The position numbers and the translations under genes were made by a program. Of a stretch of DNA of 27,458 nt, positions 15,081-24,070 are shown piece by piece. Under the pieces are notes generated by a model. That model ran no database searches. It was not told the DNA's origin and worked only from the letters and a program-made list of their open reading frames with translations. Source of the DNA: JBJXHC01 sp046160825 (GTDB lineage: Bacteria > Bacteroidota > Ignavibacteria > UBA10030 > UBA6906); the NCBI GenBank assembly GCA_046160825.1, contig JBJXHC010000077.1:1-27458 (forward strand). Reading direction: 5' to 3'. Each line of letters begins with the position of its first letter. Positions within the stretch are counted from its first letter, which is position 1.

Positions 15081-17302
15081 AAGTACACACCTGGCTCCTC
15101 TTCCTCTTTCTTGCTATTCCCGGTTGCGTAACATTCAAGGAACTTGAGCCTGATCCGCCGCTTCTCTCCGGCGAGCGCGGATACATCGAACTCAAGAATG
15201 ATAAAGACCATTTCGAGCTTGACAAGGATGGGAAGTACTTTATCAAATTCCCGCCACCGACGAAGGATCGCTTCTATCTTGTACTCACTGCACGCACCAA
15301 GCCTTCACTCCGCGCGTACCTCACCAGCACATTTGACGACGGCAAAGGCCCCGTCACTCCGATTGCGGACGAGGCAGCCTCCAGCGACAGTTTGTTCGTC
15401 TATCCCATAGAGGCGCGTGTCCCGATGTTGTATTGGGTGATAGACAGCGTCATGCAAAACGTTCTTCTTGAAATGACGTACCGTTATGTACCCCAATGGC
15501 GTTACACATTCGAGAACAAGCATGCCGAGTACAAGCGCGTCCTCGCGGACAATGTTGTTGATCGCTCGCTCTACAATTCCATTGATGCGGCGTTCAATGT
15601 TGATGTCCTCGACTTCAATCGAGAGCTCCCGTACGTTGAACAACGGACGGCGAAGCTCAAATCCATGAACGATGAGTTGTTGCAATTGCAGAGCGTCTTC
15701 CCGCCCGATATTGCGGCATCAAAGGACACTGCCTACGAACAGTATGTTGCCCTCCGGGGAAAAGTAAGCGACGAATTGACTTTCCAGGATAATTACGCCG
15801 CAGTGTTGAATCTCTTGAAGAAGGAAAAGGAGACACGGGGAAATACAGGCGCGTTCCTCGAAGCGGTACCGTACTTCACGGAAGTCGTTTCCCAGCGCGA
15901 TCGATTTCCCGCAGGCGTCAAGGCAAAGGCTTGTGATGTTCTCCTCACTCGCCTCTCTGAAGTGTCGCCCTATCTCGACGGCATCCTCCGGAATAAACGT
16001 GATATCAGAAAGGTCGAGCCAGCCCCGTCTGCCGATGTTGTGGGCGGACTGTATCAGGCATGTGGACAGCATATTCCTCTGGAGACGGAGACTGCCATCC
16101 GTTTCATCAACCGTTTCAACCAGGAAGCAGCTGCCCTGGAATCAAGCAACAAGAAGTATGATGCCCTCCGGGGATTCTTCGAAGCGAACATTTCCTCTCC
16201 AAATGAATCGTTCTACTCTGACCTTCTCGCAAAGGCCGACGAGGTCAAGGCGGCGCTTCCGGAACCACGCGCCAGCAATATCGATCGCTACAGCAGCTAT
16301 ACATGCGCAGCAATTCTCGGGAGAGAAATTGCCGCGGCCGCGAATCGTGCAGCTGATCTTCAAGCAGTGTATAACACTGCGCGCAACGCTTCGATGCAGA
16401 TTGCATCACGCGACTGGTCAGCGGCGGAGATGTACGTGCGCGAACTTCACGAGACACCGGGCATATCCGCGTCTGCCGACATCCGGCTGCAGCGCGGCCT
16501 CCTCGTGGAGCGATTGGAGGACAACCTCTATGCCGGAGTCAAGAGCGCATCGGAACAGCGCATTGACGCGTTCATTCAGGCCCATCAGATGGAAATTGAC
16601 AACGTTGCACAACTCTATACCGATTCCGCATTCCTTCCCGTACATCAACTGACATTCAGTTCACGCGGATCGAACGATCTGCTGAACAAGAGAAAACAGA
16701 TTGAAGACTACCTCGACGGAATCAAGTACATCCAATTGCCGGAGAACTCCATTAAAGCCATCTATGCCGAATTCACGCGGAACATGAGAGACCGCGGCGT
16801 GGAGAAGGCCCGTGCGATCGTTGAGCATGGAAAATTCTATAAAGGATCGGACAAACAGGTGAAAGGATTGATCACCGAGTGCGATGTTCAAGCGGCAAAG
16901 TGGATCATCCGGCCAAAGGAGTATCGCAAGCTCTTTGCTCTCCCGGTGACAAACAATGCCACTGGCGTGAACGAATACATGTTCCGTGTCCGGCTGCAGA
17001 TACCGTCGGAAGCGGAGTTCCCTGTCTTCGATATCAATCTGAAACTGCCGCAGGAGATTGCCGAAAAGGCCGGGCTGGAGCAATGGTATGAATCCATCAC
17101 CATTGATAAGAAGCCGCTCAAGAACGAGGGACGGTTCCGTATCACTTCGCCAACAGCCGAAACCAACTACGAAGCTCTGATCACTCCGGTGCAAATGGAT
17201 AAGGCCGGAAGAAATGTCCTTGAAGTCCGGTTCAAGTATCCGGGATTCCGGGTCTTTGAGGTCAGCACCATGGCCCAGGTTCCCATCATCAGGAAGAACT
17301 GA
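15077..17302 (+). CDS. Large alpha-helical envelope lipoprotein, first gene of transporter operon
   Basis: A 741-residue lipoprotein. The signal peptide ends in a lipobox I14-P15-G16-C17; V18 at +2 is compatible with outer-membrane sorting. An N-terminal beta-like part (~30-75, 'GYIELKNDKDHFELDKDGKYFIKFPPP') precedes a long, charged, mostly helical middle (~130-600) with coiled-coil-like stretches ('VEQRTAKLKSMNDELLQLQ', 'LNLLKKEKETRG'). A second beta-like part (~615-741, 'EYMFRVRLQIPSEAEFPVFDINL', 'NVLEVRFKYPGFRVFEV') closes it. TTGGAG (15063-15068) sits 8 bases before the ATG. No known family was recognised. Its place at the head of the importer operon suggests an outer-membrane or periplasmic partner that gathers or presents substrate, or props the importer against the outer membrane. 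This is inference. Confidence 0.8.
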   Translation: MKVHTWLLFLFLAIPGCVTFKELEPDPPLLSGERGYIELKNDKDHFELDKDGKYFIKFPPPTKDRFYLVLTARTKPSLRAYLTSTFDDGKGPVTPIADEAASSDSLFVYPIEARVPMLYWVIDSVMQNVLLEMTYRYVPQWRYTFENKHAEYKRVLADNVVDRSLYNSIDAAFNVDVLDFNRELPYVEQRTAKLKSMNDELLQLQSVFPPDIAASKDTAYEQYVALRGKVSDELTFQDNYAAVLNLLKKEKETRGNTGAFLEAVPYFTEVVSQRDRFPAGVKAKACDVLLTRLSEVSPYLDGILRNKRDIRKVEPAPSADVVGGLYQACGQHIPLETETAIRFINRFNQEAAALESSNKKYDALRGFFEANISSPNESFYSDLLAKADEVKAALPEPRASNIDRYSSYTCAAILGREIAAAANRAADLQAVYNTARNASMQIASRDWSAAEMYVRELHETPGISASADIRLQRGLLVERLEDNLYAGVKSASEQRIDAFIQAHQMEIDNVAQLYTDSAFLPVHQLTFSSRGSNDLLNKRKQIEDYLDGIKYIQLPENSIKAIYAEFTRNMRDRGVEKARAIVEHGKFYKGSDKQVKGLITECDVQAAKWIIRPKEYRKLFALPVTNNATGVNEYMFRVRLQIPSEAEFPVFDINLKLPQEIAEKAGLEQWYESITIDKKPLKNEGRFRITSPTAETNYEALITPVQMDKAGRNVLEVRFKYPGFRVFEVSTMAQVPIIRKN

Positions 17303-17362
17303 TTCATCAGCATCGCGGTCAACTGAGCACATATCTTTCCGGCACACACAGGAGATTATTCA

Positions 17363-19135
17363 GTGGAATCAACCACAACACAGAACCCGGCATCCAAGCC
17401 AAGCGCATCCAACGCCCGTTACTTTGTTATCGCAGCCGTAGTACTCGTCGCAGGCGGTCTCTTGTACTATTTTCTTTCGCGGCCCGACCTTTCGGACGAG
17501 ATTGTCATTCCGTTCATCGCCCACCAGAAGCCCACGGTTGATCCTCATCTTCCCAGCACAAACGCGCTCGCCGATAAGTTGGACGAAGTGCAATTCGACG
17601 GCCTGTTCAATCTGGTAGCCGGGCCGAGCGGGATAGAATATGAGGATGGACTCGGGACGTTCGTCGGGATCGATCAAAACAATGTTGTCACTCTCCGGTT
17701 GAAGAATGCGGTACGATGGCACGATAGCTGGCAAGTGGTTACGGAAGATGACAAGTTCACGGTCTCGAAAGCCGCCGATCATTTTTTTTCCGCAACCGAC
17801 CTCAGCTTCACACTCAACCGTATTCTGAATCTTGGAAGTCTTTCGCCGGACTACATCCTTGTCTCGCAGGCTCTGCCAACAATGGGATTTGAAGGACCCG
17901 ACGGCGGGAACAACATCCGCATGCAATTCCGTGGGGACCGCATTTGGAAGGAAGCAGACATCAAGGAAGTACTCTCGTTCAAGGTACTGCCGGACAGATC
18001 GGATATGAACGCATTGAACTACCGGATAGGCACGGCCTCATATCTGGGCCTCCCTCCGAAGGACGGAGTTTCCGATTACTATAAAAATCCTGATGGCAAC
18101 GCCCTGATTCCCAACGTGATTCTTTCTCCGTTTATTGATAACAGTACATACTCCACGGAACTGAGCAACGGCAAGATCAACGTTCTTCTCGAAACACCAT
18201 TCGGAAGTCTCTCTCCCATCCTGAGCGATACAGGTGACTTCTTCTACAAATCAAATATCAGCAATACATTTTTTGCTCTCTTTCTTAATGTTGAGCGTCT
18301 CGCGCGTGAACAGCGCAAGGAAATCCGGAATCTCATCAGCACGCGGACGGTGGTCGACCGGTTCTTCAAGGTTGGCACCGAACAGGCCCGCCACATTGCG
18401 GACTACAAGGGCAATCGTGACAATTTCCATGACTACATCAATCGCAGTGTCTTCCCTTCTTCCACATATTATGTTGAAGAGGAGATTATCACGCCCGCGC
18501 TGGCGGATGTTCCTGCCAACCTCGGCCTCCTCCCCGATACGTTAAGGGTCAGGGCCTGCATGAACTACGGATTCCGCGAGGAGTATGCCGAATTGATCGA
18601 CATTCTCAATGATCCGTCCGTTACCCGCGGCAAGATGAAAGTCCTTGCCGTAACCAACGATGATATCAAGCGCGGCGATTATGACGCGGTTCTTGTGGCC
18701 GTGAGCGGATACCGGAGTAATTTTCTGTTTGACCTGTACAACATCTTTCTCCGTGAGCCGGATCTCGAAACGTACCGGATCAATCTGATTGCCGAACAGG
18801 ATGCAACGGGAATTCCCGTCGTCAATCCCAACTCGTTCCAGGCGGACAGAAATTTCTTCCGGCTCGATTCACGGAATCCCGTTGAAGGGGCCGACATCAA
18901 TCAACTCCTGAAATATATCCACGGATTCATGTCCACGAGACAGATTGGCGACAAACAAGAGTATGCGCGGCGTATTGACGAGTTAGAGCGCGAGATGTGT
19001 CTCGGCGTCTGGATGTTCTCGTTGCCGTCGCTGGCATACTTCAGTACGCAGTTTGATGCAACGAGCATCGATCTCTACGGCGTTGCTTCTCAGCTCTCGA
19101 CAATAAAAAGATGGCGGGAGCGGGGCGGAAATTGA
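17363..19135 (+). CDS. Membrane-anchored family-5 extracellular solute-binding protein (peptide ABC importer)
   Basis: A 590-residue protein starting at GTG 17363, with GGAG at 17351-17354. It has no cleavable signal. A short soluble tail and one helix (~20-38, YFVIAAVVLVAGGLLYYFL) would tether it to the inner membrane with the binding domain outside. The family signature is visible: 'FDGLFNLV' (~77-84), then 'TLRLKNAVRWHDSW' and 'FSATDLSFTLNRILN' (~110-157). That is the 'lr.gvkWHDG.pftA.DV.fTl.r' core of OppA/DppA-type binding proteins. The gap to the lipoprotein gene is 60 bases, and the stop is 8 bases before the next likely start. Anchoring by a helix instead of free periplasmic diffusion is unusual for a Gram-negative. 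The substrate is probably a peptide or another small cationic or organic solute; it cannot be read from the sequence. Confidence 0.82.
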   Translation: MESTTTQNPASKPSASNARYFVIAAVVLVAGGLLYYFLSRPDLSDEIVIPFIAHQKPTVDPHLPSTNALADKLDEVQFDGLFNLVAGPSGIEYEDGLGTFVGIDQNNVVTLRLKNAVRWHDSWQVVTEDDKFTVSKAADHFFSATDLSFTLNRILNLGSLSPDYILVSQALPTMGFEGPDGGNNIRMQFRGDRIWKEADIKEVLSFKVLPDRSDMNALNYRIGTASYLGLPPKDGVSDYYKNPDGNALIPNVILSPFIDNSTYSTELSNGKINVLLETPFGSLSPILSDTGDFFYKSNISNTFFALFLNVERLAREQRKEIRNLISTRTVVDRFFKVGTEQARHIADYKGNRDNFHDYINRSVFPSSTYYVEEEIITPALADVPANLGLLPDTLRVRACMNYGFREEYAELIDILNDPSVTRGKMKVLAVTNDDIKRGDYDAVLVAVSGYRSNFLFDLYNIFLREPDLETYRINLIAEQDATGIPVVNPNSFQADRNFFRLDSRNPVEGADINQLLKYIHGFMSTRQIGDKQEYARRIDELEREMCLGVWMFSLPSLAYFSTQFDATSIDLYGVASQLSTIKRWRERGGN

Positions 19136-19143
19136 TTGGAGTG

Positions 19144-19986
19144 ATGAAGCTCTCGTTCCTTTTGTTGGCCGTGCATACTTCCATTCTAGCCGGCCCGGAC
19201 TACTTGATCGTCGAGCACACGGATCGTCTCACGGTCTACAGCAAATATCAGCAGGAGACCACCGGACAGGAACGACAGATGATCGCTCCGTACGTACCGA
19301 TGAAAATCCTCAAAGCCGACGATCACTTGAGCGATGGGTTCACCCGGTGCATGCAGGTGGAGATCAACGGCGAGGTTTTCTATCTCCTCAAACAAAAGAA
19401 TGGCGGTCTCGTCCATTCAGGACCATTGGGTGCAGAGGAGAACTTTCGTATTGTAACCGTCGTTGCGGATACCGTTCAAGTTCTCAGCGATAATTCAGTC
19501 CGCTTTGCACCGATGAAATCTGCCGGGCGTACACTCCCTGCCGGACAGAAGGTTGTGAGAGTGTTTCGCAACCGGAACGGGAAATACTACGGAACGCTGA
19601 ACACACCACTGACGTATGGCTGGCTGAATCTCACAGGAACCAAAGAGGGACGCGATTGGAAGACCGTGCGTGAGATTGCAACCGCACTTGATTCCCTGCC
19701 AGCCGCTGTAATTGAGCGGGTACGGGCGCGCCTTGATGAGGCAAACCGCGTGCTTGTCAACCTCTTCCAACATTTTAATGGTGAGTTGAATCAGCAACTG
19801 CAGGCACCAAGATGGAATATCGAATCTTCTGCCAAAGCAATTATCTGCACTCTCCACACCACATTCCCGCCAGAACAATTTCACCAGAGTACTCAATATC
19901 TTCTGAAGGACATTGAGAACATCGCACTCGCTGGCAACCTCACGGTCGCGCAATCGTCCGGTACAATAACACTCCGGCTTCGATAG
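19144..19986 (+). CDS. Exported protein of unknown function in the transporter operon
   Basis: A 280-residue protein. The open frame begins at an ATG at 19111 inside the preceding gene, but the ATG at 19144 gives a normal signal peptide (MKLSFLLLAVHTSILAG), so I place the start there. The two mature halves look different. Residues ~20-165 are beta-rich with two related-looking units ('YLIVEHTDRLTVYS...CMQVEINGEVFYLL' and 'DTVQVLSDNSVRFAP...YYGTLNTPLTYGWLNL') that recall bacterial SH3-like domains. Residues ~170-280 are mainly helical ('VIERVRARLDEANRVLVNLFQHFNGELNQQL'). SH3-like domains often bind peptidoglycan or peptides, which would suit a peptide importer, but the fold call is only by eye. 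The stop is 3 bases before the next start. Confidence 0.72.
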   Translation: MKLSFLLLAVHTSILAGPDYLIVEHTDRLTVYSKYQQETTGQERQMIAPYVPMKILKADDHLSDGFTRCMQVEINGEVFYLLKQKNGGLVHSGPLGAEENFRIVTVVADTVQVLSDNSVRFAPMKSAGRTLPAGQKVVRVFRNRNGKYYGTLNTPLTYGWLNLTGTKEGRDWKTVREIATALDSLPAAVIERVRARLDEANRVLVNLFQHFNGELNQQLQAPRWNIESSAKAIICTLHTTFPPEQFHQSTQYLLKDIENIALAGNLTVAQSSGTITLRLR

Positions 19987-19989
19987 GCG

Positions 19990-21105
19990 ATGAAGGCAAC
20001 GCTTGCCGAGCATATCTTCAGCATCCTTCTCGTGTCGTGTACGATGGGTGCCGTCGCAATGTACATGGCAGATGAAGGGTTCTCGAATCAGGCTTCTCAT
20101 GTAACAACCATCGAGCCGCATCTCAATCTGGATTCAGTCAATCTCAACGATCCTCTGCACCGCGCCCTGTTGAAAGAGACCCTCGATATTTTCCGGCCCG
20201 GCAGAGGTGACACCAATGATTCGATTGTTCACGTTCTTCAGCGCTTCCGGCAGGAAAAGTTTGCGAGCACAGAATTCAAGAGCGGCGCTGAAAAGCGTAA
20301 TCTCTCCTGGGCAACAGTGTCGAGGCTGTGGCCGATGTACCTGCAATTCATTCTCAGCTATCTCGTGGTGATGGTGTTGACCTACCATGCCGCCCGGAGT
20401 CTTGCGATACTCCGCTTCGTGAGAAACAAGCAGGGCAGGAAATCATATCTCGCAGAGATGGTTGAGCACCTCCGTCGACCGCAGGCACACAATCCCGCCT
20501 CCTTCGTCAGGATACTTGCTTTCCCGATGAAGGCTTTCACCAAAGCTGTTGCGTATACAGTACTGTTCGCACCGGCGTATGTCATTGCATATTCCCTCAG
20601 GTCGGGCTTTGATACGGATTCTTTTCTCTTCATGATTGTTCTCGCGGTAATTTCCAACGGGCTGCTCATCACCACCACCAGCAAGTTCTACACATTCCTG
20701 ATTGCCGAAAGTCGGAAAGGATATGTCGACACAGCAATCGTCAAGAACCTGAATGCATCATATCATTGGGGAACTTCCGATGGCATTTCGGTCAAAGCCG
20801 TGCTGCGGCCCGGACGTCTACTCCCCTCGCATGTCTTCCGGCACATCTATATGAATGCACGCTTTCAACACATTCCGTCGCTCAAGGAACACGGATCATT
20901 CTTGATTACCGGCCTGATCATCATTGAAATGGCATTGAATATCCAAGGCCACCTCGGATACGAAATGTTGCAGAACATTCTTTATAAACAGTATGATGTC
21001 GTTCTCACGATCATTGTTGCAATATTCCTTGTCGTCAAAGCAACGGAGATCGGCGTGGACGTTTGGTTTCATCGCGAGGCGCAGACCTACGAGAACGGCT
21101 TATGA
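19990..21105 (+). CDS. Divergent DppB/OppB-like ABC permease
   Basis: A 371-residue inner-membrane protein with the DppB plan. Helix 1 is at ~7-27. A long periplasmic stretch (~28-112) follows, with more helices at ~115-135, ~180-200, ~210-230, ~300-318 and ~335-355. The C-terminal part 'FLITGLIIIEMALNIQGHLGYEMLQNILYKQYDVVLTIIVAIFLVV'-like matches in layout the 'iETvFsipGlG.ll..ai...DypvvqgvvllvA' end of DppB proteins. The EAA-type coupling loop appears as 'YVDTAIVKNLNASYHWG', but the usual Gly is Asn and about 20 extra residues follow. It starts 3 bases after the previous stop and ends overlapping the next gene (ATGA). With its partner it should form the membrane channel. Confidence 0.78.
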   Translation: MKATLAEHIFSILLVSCTMGAVAMYMADEGFSNQASHVTTIEPHLNLDSVNLNDPLHRALLKETLDIFRPGRGDTNDSIVHVLQRFRQEKFASTEFKSGAEKRNLSWATVSRLWPMYLQFILSYLVVMVLTYHAARSLAILRFVRNKQGRKSYLAEMVEHLRRPQAHNPASFVRILAFPMKAFTKAVAYTVLFAPAYVIAYSLRSGFDTDSFLFMIVLAVISNGLLITTTSKFYTFLIAESRKGYVDTAIVKNLNASYHWGTSDGISVKAVLRPGRLLPSHVFRHIYMNARFQHIPSLKEHGSFLITGLIIIEMALNIQGHLGYEMLQNILYKQYDVVLTIIVAIFLVVKATEIGVDVWFHREAQTYENGL

Positions 21106-21947
21106 CAATGCTGGCAAGACAGGATATCCGATGGTTCCTTTTGTGGGCGGGCGGCCTGACGGCGTTGGGTATCTGGGATGCGATATTTCTGAACCAACCG
21201 GCGTTTGTTCTTGTACAGATGGCATTTGCCCATACACTATTGGCTTGCTTCGCCGTCGTCGTCGTGTCGTTGACGCTTGGATGGCTTGTCGGCATTGCGC
21301 TGCATTTTCTTGAGTCACGGCAACGGGCATTGTACCTTCTTGTCACGTTTGGACTGAACATTATCAGATCGATCCCGCAAATTGTTGGAGCGCTTATCGG
21401 ATATGTAATCCTCACGATTTTGATTGCGCAAGAGGTTCTCCAGAGTCCTCTCTCCCAGCTCATGTGGATGTCTCTGGTGATCAGTCTTTTTGTGTTCCTT
21501 GAGGTGGTTGACCTTGTTCGGGAAAGGATTGCCTACTACAGCAAACTCGATTTCTTCCCGGCGATGCTGTGTTGCGGAATCAAGGAGAGCCGTATCATCA
21601 ACCGGGATATCCTGTGGAAGAACAGTCGTGCGCATTTCCTGCACAAGCTCGTGTCCATTTTCGGCGCTGCCATTTTCCTGCAATGCAGCATCGACTTCAT
21701 TATCTCCATCGGTCTTTCGACAGAGGTCAGTCTCAGTAACTTCCCGGTGACACTCGGCAGTCTGCTCGCGAAACTGGACAGCAAGCAGGACATTCTTGCC
21801 ATCGGCAGGGTCTTCTCTAATATGAGCGACGCGCCGTCGCTGTTTTTCCAACACCTGCAAGGCCTCAGCCTCGCGTTCGTTATCATCTACACGCTGTTTT
21901 GCATCTACAAGATTTCCTACGGTCTCGTGAAGCAACATAAGTTGTAA
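21102..21947 (+). CDS. Divergent DppC/OppC-like ABC permease
   Basis: A 281-residue membrane protein. I take the ATG at 21102, which overlaps the TGA of the preceding permease, over an upstream in-frame start at 21063 inside that gene. Helices lie at about 10-30, 37-62, 77-105, 113-138, 179-197 and 252-270. The coupling loop 'AMLCCGIKESRIINRDILWKN' (about 155-175) matches the EAA pattern 'A...G.s..ri..rhilpn' of DppC proteins. The segment after it ('SIDFIISIGLS...NFPVTLGSLLAK') follows the DppC layout 'easLSFLGLG......WG.mla'. The Leu-Pro of the EAA loop is replaced by Leu-Trp. It pairs with the DppB-like permease. The stop is 8 bases before the ATPase start. Confidence 0.8.
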   Translation: MTMLARQDIRWFLLWAGGLTALGIWDAIFLNQPAFVLVQMAFAHTLLACFAVVVVSLTLGWLVGIALHFLESRQRALYLLVTFGLNIIRSIPQIVGALIGYVILTILIAQEVLQSPLSQLMWMSLVISLFVFLEVVDLVRERIAYYSKLDFFPAMLCCGIKESRIINRDILWKNSRAHFLHKLVSIFGAAIFLQCSIDFIISIGLSTEVSLSNFPVTLGSLLAKLDSKQDILAIGRVFSNMSDAPSLFFQHLQGLSLAFVIIYTLFCIYKISYGLVKQHKL

Positions 21948-21955
21948 TGTGAACC

Positions 21956-23473
21956 ATGGACAGACTGACCTTCGACATACAGATTGCAGTGGGGCAACGG
22001 ACACTTGTCGATATTCGGGATTTCCATATCCCGCGTGACCGCATCACTTTCCTTTTTGGTGAATCCGGAATTGGCAAATCGTTGATTGCACGCGCAATCT
22101 ACGGATTGCTTGACCCGGAAGAATACACCGTCACAATCAACCGTGAGCCGTACACCAGCTACCTTCGCCGATCCGATCCGGCAATCCGGGAGAACGGTTT
22201 CTTCGTGTTCCAGGAGCCCTCTTCCCATCTCAATCCGCTCCTCCCGTTGGGATACCAGATAAGAGAGGGATCTCTTGTCCAGGCCACCGGTGAACCGGAA
22301 CTGTTGAGTGAATTATGGGAGGGAAGCAACAAAGAAGAGATCGGGATGTTGCTTGATGTCTATCCAAAACCCCACCGTCCCAGTGGCGGTGAGAAGCAGC
22401 GTCTCTTCCTAGTGATGGCGTTGAAAAAAATCGACCTCCTCCTCGCGTCGGGAGCCAACAAGCCCGGTCTCTTCGTCTTCGATGAACCGACGGGAAGTCT
22501 GGATAATCTTTTTAGAAATGTCTTCCTCTCTCTCCTCTTCAAAAGATTTCAACAGCACCCGTTCACAACTCTTATCATCACCCATGACTACTCGATGGTA
22601 AGCGAGGTGACAGGAACATACGGCACGTTCAGGCAGGATGTCTCATTCAAAGAGTTGAGTCTGAGTGAAACCGGCCTGGCGTTGAGCAATTTTCAGCCGG
22701 AGATTTACCTCGGTTGGCTGAACCAACAAAAGAGAGAGCCCGTCGCAAAGCTCTTTGGAGAAGGCAAGCCTCTGTTGCGCGTCGAGAGCGGCGCGGCTGC
22801 GTTTGGTCAGCGGCTCACTATTTCCAAACATTCAACAGAAAACGAACCTTCGTCTTTGGAGATTTTCCCCGGCTCGCTCATCTATCTCAAAGCACCCAGC
22901 GGGACAGGAAAAACAACTCTGGTGAAAATGATGATGGGGTTGATTCGGGGAGAGCACCTGCGGCTTTCGTTGGACGACATCATCCTGACTGAACATACAC
23001 CACGCAACTTCTGGCAGAGCAATATCTGGGGAAAGAAGATGACGATGGTTTTCCAACACGCAGATGAAGCGCTCAACCCCCACTCCACGGTGATGGGGAC
23101 GTTTGGTGGCCTTCCCTCAAAAAACCCGATCACGAGGGAGGACGTCAGGAAAACATTGGGCGAACTGTTTGACTTCACAATCAGCGACGAGTTCATGAAC
23201 AAACATGTAAACACATTAAGCGGTGGACAGAAACAACGGCTTAATCTCTGTCGGAGTCTTTTCCTCGATACAGATATCCTGATTCTCGATGAACCGCTCA
23301 ACGGACTCGACTTTGAGAGCATTACAAGGGTGCTCGCGAAGCTCCGGGAGAAACTGAGCGCGGGCAAAGGCATTCTCCTGATCTCACATAACGAAGAGAT
23401 ATTCGATGCTCTGACCCCAAAGGAGCACATCTACTATCTGCAAGCGCAACCGATCACTCCCCCTACACTCTGA
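21956..23473 (+). CDS. Tandem ABC ATPase (fused DppD-DppF-like) of the importer
   Basis: A 505-residue protein with two nucleotide-binding domains. Domain 1: Walker A GESGIGKS (35-42), Q-loop 'FQEPSSHLNP', signature P-S-G-G-E (142-146, Pro for the usual Leu), Walker B 'LFVFDEPTGSLD' and H-loop 'ITHD'. Domain 2: Walker A APSGTGKT (~313-320), Q-loop 'FQHADEALNP', signature LSGGQ (421-425), Walker B ILILDEP (441-447) and H-loop 'ISHN'. The 'LNP' after both Q-loops is characteristic of peptide/nickel (Opp/Dpp) importer ATPases. The C-terminal extension these ATPases usually carry is short or missing here. All catalytic residues look present in both halves. It is the last gene of the operon. No clear terminator hairpin was seen after 23473. 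Confidence 0.9.
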   Translation: MDRLTFDIQIAVGQRTLVDIRDFHIPRDRITFLFGESGIGKSLIARAIYGLLDPEEYTVTINREPYTSYLRRSDPAIRENGFFVFQEPSSHLNPLLPLGYQIREGSLVQATGEPELLSELWEGSNKEEIGMLLDVYPKPHRPSGGEKQRLFLVMALKKIDLLLASGANKPGLFVFDEPTGSLDNLFRNVFLSLLFKRFQQHPFTTLIITHDYSMVSEVTGTYGTFRQDVSFKELSLSETGLALSNFQPEIYLGWLNQQKREPVAKLFGEGKPLLRVESGAAAFGQRLTISKHSTENEPSSLEIFPGSLIYLKAPSGTGKTTLVKMMMGLIRGEHLRLSLDDIILTEHTPRNFWQSNIWGKKMTMVFQHADEALNPHSTVMGTFGGLPSKNPITREDVRKTLGELFDFTISDEFMNKHVNTLSGGQKQRLNLCRSLFLDTDILILDEPLNGLDFESITRVLAKLREKLSAGKGILLISHNEEIFDALTPKEHIYYLQAQPITPPTL

Positions 23474-23542
23474 GCCTCGCCTTTAAGTCCTGATCTTTAC
23501 AACATCTTTATCCTCTCCACTCAGGTATTGATACTGCTTTCA

Positions 23543-23571
23543 TTGTCAAAGTAGTTGGATTCTTGAATATT
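23543..23571 (+). promoter_or_regulatory. Possible promoter before the kdpC remnant
   Basis: TTGTCA (23543-23548), 17 bases and AATATT (23566-23571) make a weak sigma-70-like match. The 165 bases between the ATPase stop and kdpC otherwise hold nothing recognisable, and no frame encodes the end of a kdpB gene. Confidence 0.25.
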
Positions 23572-23638
23572 GTCCCATTGCGTATGGACACGAGAGACTG
23601 CCGCAATGAAGGTGACCTCATAATCCAAAGGACATGTC

Positions 23639-24070
23639 ATGTTTCTCAAACATCTTCGTTCATCTGTCATTTCGGTTCTCTTATTCACCGTCTTAACGGG
23701 ATTGCTCTACCCGCTCGCGGTGACCGGAATTGCACAACTGATTTTTCCGGAGAAGGCAAACGGAAGTTTGATCCGGAAGAATGGAGAGTCGATCGGTTCA
23801 GAATTGATCGGTCAGTCATTTAGCGATCCGAAGTATTTTGGGAACCGGTCTTCGGCAACGGGTTCATTCGCTTACAATGCCGGGGCATCGTCGGGTTCGA
23901 ATTACGGGCAACTCAATCCGGCACTGCTTGATGCTGTGCAAAAGAGAATCAAAAAACTGAAGGATGCCGATCCGCAGAACAGCACACCCATTCCGGTTGA
24001 CTTGGTGACTATCTTGGTCAGCTTCGCAAGAAGCTGGAAGAAGATCCTTCCAGCCCGCAATTGTTTCTGA
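23639..24070 (+). pseudogene. kdpC: KdpC (K+-transporting ATPase subunit C), 3'-truncated
   Basis: The frame is 143 codons against about 190 for KdpC. Residues 1-124 are clearly KdpC: N-terminal membrane helix (~8-33, with 'LTGLLYPLAVTGIAQLIFP'), then 'ANGSLI', 'GSELIGQSFSDPKYF', 'SSGSNYGQLNPAL' and 'PIPVDLVT'. The normal continuation (TSGSGLDPHIS...) is missing; after T124 at about 24010 the frame reads 20 unrelated residues. In another frame that DNA encodes the end of a KdpE-like regulator. KdpC is the accessory subunit of the high-affinity K+ pump KdpFABC, and no kdpA or kdpB gene is upstream here. AAAGGA precedes the ATG by about 7 bases. The product is almost certainly non-functional in K+ uptake. 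Confidence 0.88.

Noticed and set aside
21315..22004. 229-codon minus-strand frame opposite permease and ATPase starts
   Set aside because: It lies across two confirmed genes, is highly charged without domain features and has no ribosome site.
23474..23638. Possible remnant of kdpB before kdpC
   Set aside because: No frame in this gap resembles the KdpB C-terminus; it only holds a weak promoter-like pair and the kdpC ribosome site.
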